Source: Rhodanobacteraceae bacterium | GTDB taxonomy: Bacteria > Pseudomonadota > Gammaproteobacteria > Xanthomonadales > Rhodanobacteraceae | Length of the DNA stretch: 64,000 nucleotides | Direction of reading: 5' to 3' | Assembly (NCBI GenBank): GCA_009996615.1 | Contig: JAACZU010000004.1 | Span: forward strand, 175,529 to 239,528 | In this document: one piece after another, positions 62,474 to 64,000 of the stretch | Position numbering within the stretch: position 1 is the first letter of the stretch | How the letters are laid out: every line of letters starts with the position of its first letter | Notes under the pieces: model-generated | Told to the model about the DNA's origin: nothing | The model's input: only the letters and a program-made list of their open reading frames with translations | Databases searched by the model: none | Position numbers and translations under genes: made by a program

Positions 62474-63469
62474 TCAAGGACGGCCCTCGTCACCGAGGAT
62501 CGCCACATGCATCTTGCCGTCGCGGTCGATCCAGCCGCGGTACATGCCGTCGGTGTTGAACGGCGTGGCGAAGTTGCCGTCGCTGTCGAGCGCGATCACG
62601 CCGCCGTCGCCGCCGAGCTTGGGCACCACGTCCATCACGACGTCCTTGGCCGCCTGCGCAATCGGCTTGTTGGCGTACTCGACGCGCGCGCAGATGTCGT
62701 GTGCGGCGACCGCGCGGATGTAGTACTCGCCCCAGCCGGTCGCGGAGACCGCACAGCGCGTGTTCGCGTAGGTGCCGGCGCCGATCACCGGCGAGTCGCC
62801 GACGCGGTTCCAGCGCTTGTTGGTCATGCCGCCGGTCGAGGTCGCCGCAGCGAGGTGGCCGGCCTGGTCGAGCGCGACCGCGCCGACCGTGCCGTAGTGG
62901 ATCATGCGGCCGAGCGCGGAGGCCTGCTGCTTCCGCTCGGCCTTCAACGCCTCCTGCAACTGCTGCCAGCGCTGCTCGGTGCGGAAGTACTTCGGCTCCA
63001 CCAGCTCGATGCCGACGGTCTTGGCGAACGCCTCGGCGCCGTCACCGACCAGGAACACGTGCGGCGACTTCTCCATCACCGCGCGCGCGAGCAACACCGG
63101 GTTCTTCACGCGGTGCACGCCGGCGATCGCGCCGGCGCGCAGGGTCGCACCGTCCATGATCGCCGAGTCGAGCTCGTTCTTGCCCTCGTGCGTGAACACC
63201 GCGCCGCGGCCGGCGTTGAACTGCGGCGAATCCTCGAGCACGAGGATCGCCTTGGTCACCGCGTCGAGGCTGCTGCCGCCGCTCTTGAGCACGTCGTTGC
63301 CGGCCTTGAGCGCGGCCTCCAGGTCGGCGCGGACCTGCTTTTCCTTGTCCGGCGTCATCTCGGACTTGATCACGCCCGCGCCGCCATGGATCACGAGCAC
63401 GGGCACGGCGGCCTCCACGAACGTGGCGGACAGGCACAGCGAAGCGACAGCAAGACAGCGAAGCAGCAT
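62474..63469 (-). CDS. iaaA: Isoaspartyl peptidase / L-asparaginase (Ntn-hydrolase), exported
   Basis: 331 residues. Signal peptide MLLRCLAVASLCLSATFVEA. The plant-type asparaginase fold starts VPVLVIHGGAGVIKS and includes SPQFNAGRGAVFTHEG. The autocatalytic cleavage site HYGTVGAVALD gives Thr194 as the nucleophile, followed by TSTGGMTNKRWNRVGDSPVIGAGTYA, which lines the active site. It cleaves itself into alpha and beta chains and hydrolyses beta-aspartyl dipeptides or asparagine. Periplasmic location inferred. dcp lies upstream on the same strand, so a peptide-degradation pair is plausible. Confidence 0.92.
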   Translation of the reverse strand: MLLRCLAVASLCLSATFVEAAVPVLVIHGGAGVIKSEMTPDKEKQVRADLEAALKAGNDVLKSGGSSLDAVTKAILVLEDSPQFNAGRGAVFTHEGKNELDSAIMDGATLRAGAIAGVHRVKNPVLLARAVMEKSPHVFLVGDGAEAFAKTVGIELVEPKYFRTEQRWQQLQEALKAERKQQASALGRMIHYGTVGAVALDQAGHLAAATSTGGMTNKRWNRVGDSPVIGAGTYANTRCAVSATGWGEYYIRAVAAHDICARVEYANKPIAQAAKDVVMDVVPKLGGDGGVIALDSDGNFATPFNTDGMYRGWIDRDGKMHVAILGDEGRP

Positions 63470-63516
63470 CGGGAATTTCCTGCAGAGGACATGCGTCGAG
63501 TATAGACGCGGGGATC

Positions 63517-63598
63517 GCGTGAGTAGGAGCGGGCCATGCCCGCGACCCTGTGCGCGACCGAGGGACGCTCGCGCACAGGCTGCGCTCCTGCGCGGGGC
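63517..63598. repeat. TAGGAGCGGGCCATGCCCGC element between iaaA and dcp
   Basis: AGGAGCGGGCCATGCCCGCG, then CTGTGCGCGA ... TCGCGCACAG, then GCTGCGCTCCTGCG form nested hairpin arms. Reads as a REP-type element filling the 130-bp gap between the dcp stop and the iaaA start; it may attenuate read-through. Confidence 0.7.
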
Positions 63599-63599
63599 G

Positions 63600-64000
63600 C
63601 TATTTGTCGCCGGCCTCGGTCGTCAGGCCGCGCTGCTCGAGCAGCGGCTCGACGCGCGGGTCGCGGCCGCGGAAGTCGCGGTACATCGTCGCCATGTCCC
63701 TGGTGCTGCCGCGCGACAGCAGCATGTCGCGGAAGCGTTGGCCGTTCTCGCGCGTCATGCCGCCGTGCTCGCGGAACCAGTAGAACGCGTCATGGTCGAG
63801 CACCTCGCTCCACAGGTAGGCGTAGTAGCCGGCCGCGTAGCCGCCGCCCCAGATGTGCGCGAAGTACGGGCTGCGGTAGCGCGGCGGCACCAGCGCCACG
63901 TCGACGTTGAACTGCTGCAGCGCCTTGCGCTCGAACGCACCGGCCTCCTGCTTGGGCGCATCCGCCGGCAGCGTGTGCCAGGCCATGTCGAGCAGCGCGG
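63600..64000 (-). CDS. dcp: Peptidyl-dipeptidase Dcp (M3 family), C-terminal part
   Basis: The last 133 codons of a frame continuing past the right edge. SPYFAHIWGGGYAAGYYAYLWSEVLDHDAFYWFREHGGMTRENGQRF and RFRDMLLSRGSTRDMATMYRDFRGRDPRVEPLLEQRGL are the conserved C-terminus of the Dcp branch of M3 metallopeptidases. The zinc HExxH motif is outside the window. It removes C-terminal dipeptides from oligopeptides. Confidence 0.92.
   Translation of the reverse strand, partial: ALLDMAWHTLPADAPKQEAGAFERKALQQFNVDVALVPPRYRSPYFAHIWGGGYAAGYYAYLWSEVLDHDAFYWFREHGGMTRENGQRFRDMLLSRGSTRDMATMYRDFRGRDPRVEPLLEQRGLTTEAGDK

Overview
The window is chromosomal DNA of a very GC-rich Gram-negative gammaproteobacterium. 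Gene content and order (phoH-ybeY, tamA-tamB, lptD-surA-pdxA-rsmA-apaG-apaH, thyA-lgt, two ubiquinone hydroxylases, RegBA- and CpxRA-like two-component systems), many short imperfect-palindrome intergenic repeats, and secreted proteins ending in an F-x-x-G-F-E-like tail all fit the Xanthomonadales/Lysobacterales, most likely Rhodanobacteraceae or Lysobacteraceae (a Dokdonella-like organism is my guess). No tRNA, rRNA, CRISPR array, integrase or transposase was seen.

Layout. 1-2462: 5' part of a large secreted kelch/tandem-repeat protein on the minus strand, running off the left edge. 2843-5452: an AraC regulator, then phoH-ybeY. 5629-10457: an ECF sigma factor, a membrane Ser/Thr kinase with TPR-like tail and a secreted protein, inserted between ybeY and corC; the sigma gene and the secreted-protein gene share an upstream motif. 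10650-21003: corC, a DUF4105 protein, corA, a DUF3096 peptide, tamA-tamB, a methyltransferase and a small membrane protein. 21145-26502 (minus): a secreted kelch/Ig-like protein and the two UbiH-family hydroxylases. 26604-28856: a BtuM-like cobalamin transporter, cobalamin adenosyltransferase and an HDAC-family deacetylase. 29031-38347: the lptD-surA-pdxA-rsmA-apaG-apaH cluster, interrupted between pdxA and rsmA by a divergent LysR/YeiH pair. 38500-43182: a low-GC PIN-domain gene, a duplication scar (second copy of the protease/thyA junction), folA, a two-DTG aspartyl-protease-like protein, thyA and lgt. 43345-48487: a secreted Cna-B-like protein, rlmI, a dense repeat cluster and a YyaL-type thioredoxin-domain protein. 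48611-50259: an islet of four small, lower-GC genes of unknown function. 50376-53884: two TPM-domain proteins with lemA, a TerC protein and dgkA. 54065-60588: a PAP2 phosphatase, a POT transporter, a CpxRA-like pair and a RegBA-like redox pair. 60712-62447: a four-gene overlapping minus-strand operon parD-parE-HipA_2 kinase-DUF3037 behind a perfect palindrome. 62474-64000: isoaspartyl peptidase and the 3' end of dcp.

Themes. Much of the window is envelope biogenesis (TamAB, LptD, SurA, Lgt, DgkA, PAP2). Accessory material enters at fixed points inside otherwise conserved operons. Intergenic repeats are often translated: they encode N-termini (DUF4105, YgcG), a C-terminus (Lgt), or an internal loop (YyaL). 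The strongest candidates for new biology are the sigma/kinase/secreted-protein unit with its shared promoter motif, the ParDE-HipA_2-DUF3037 operon, and the protease-folA-thyA duplication scar.
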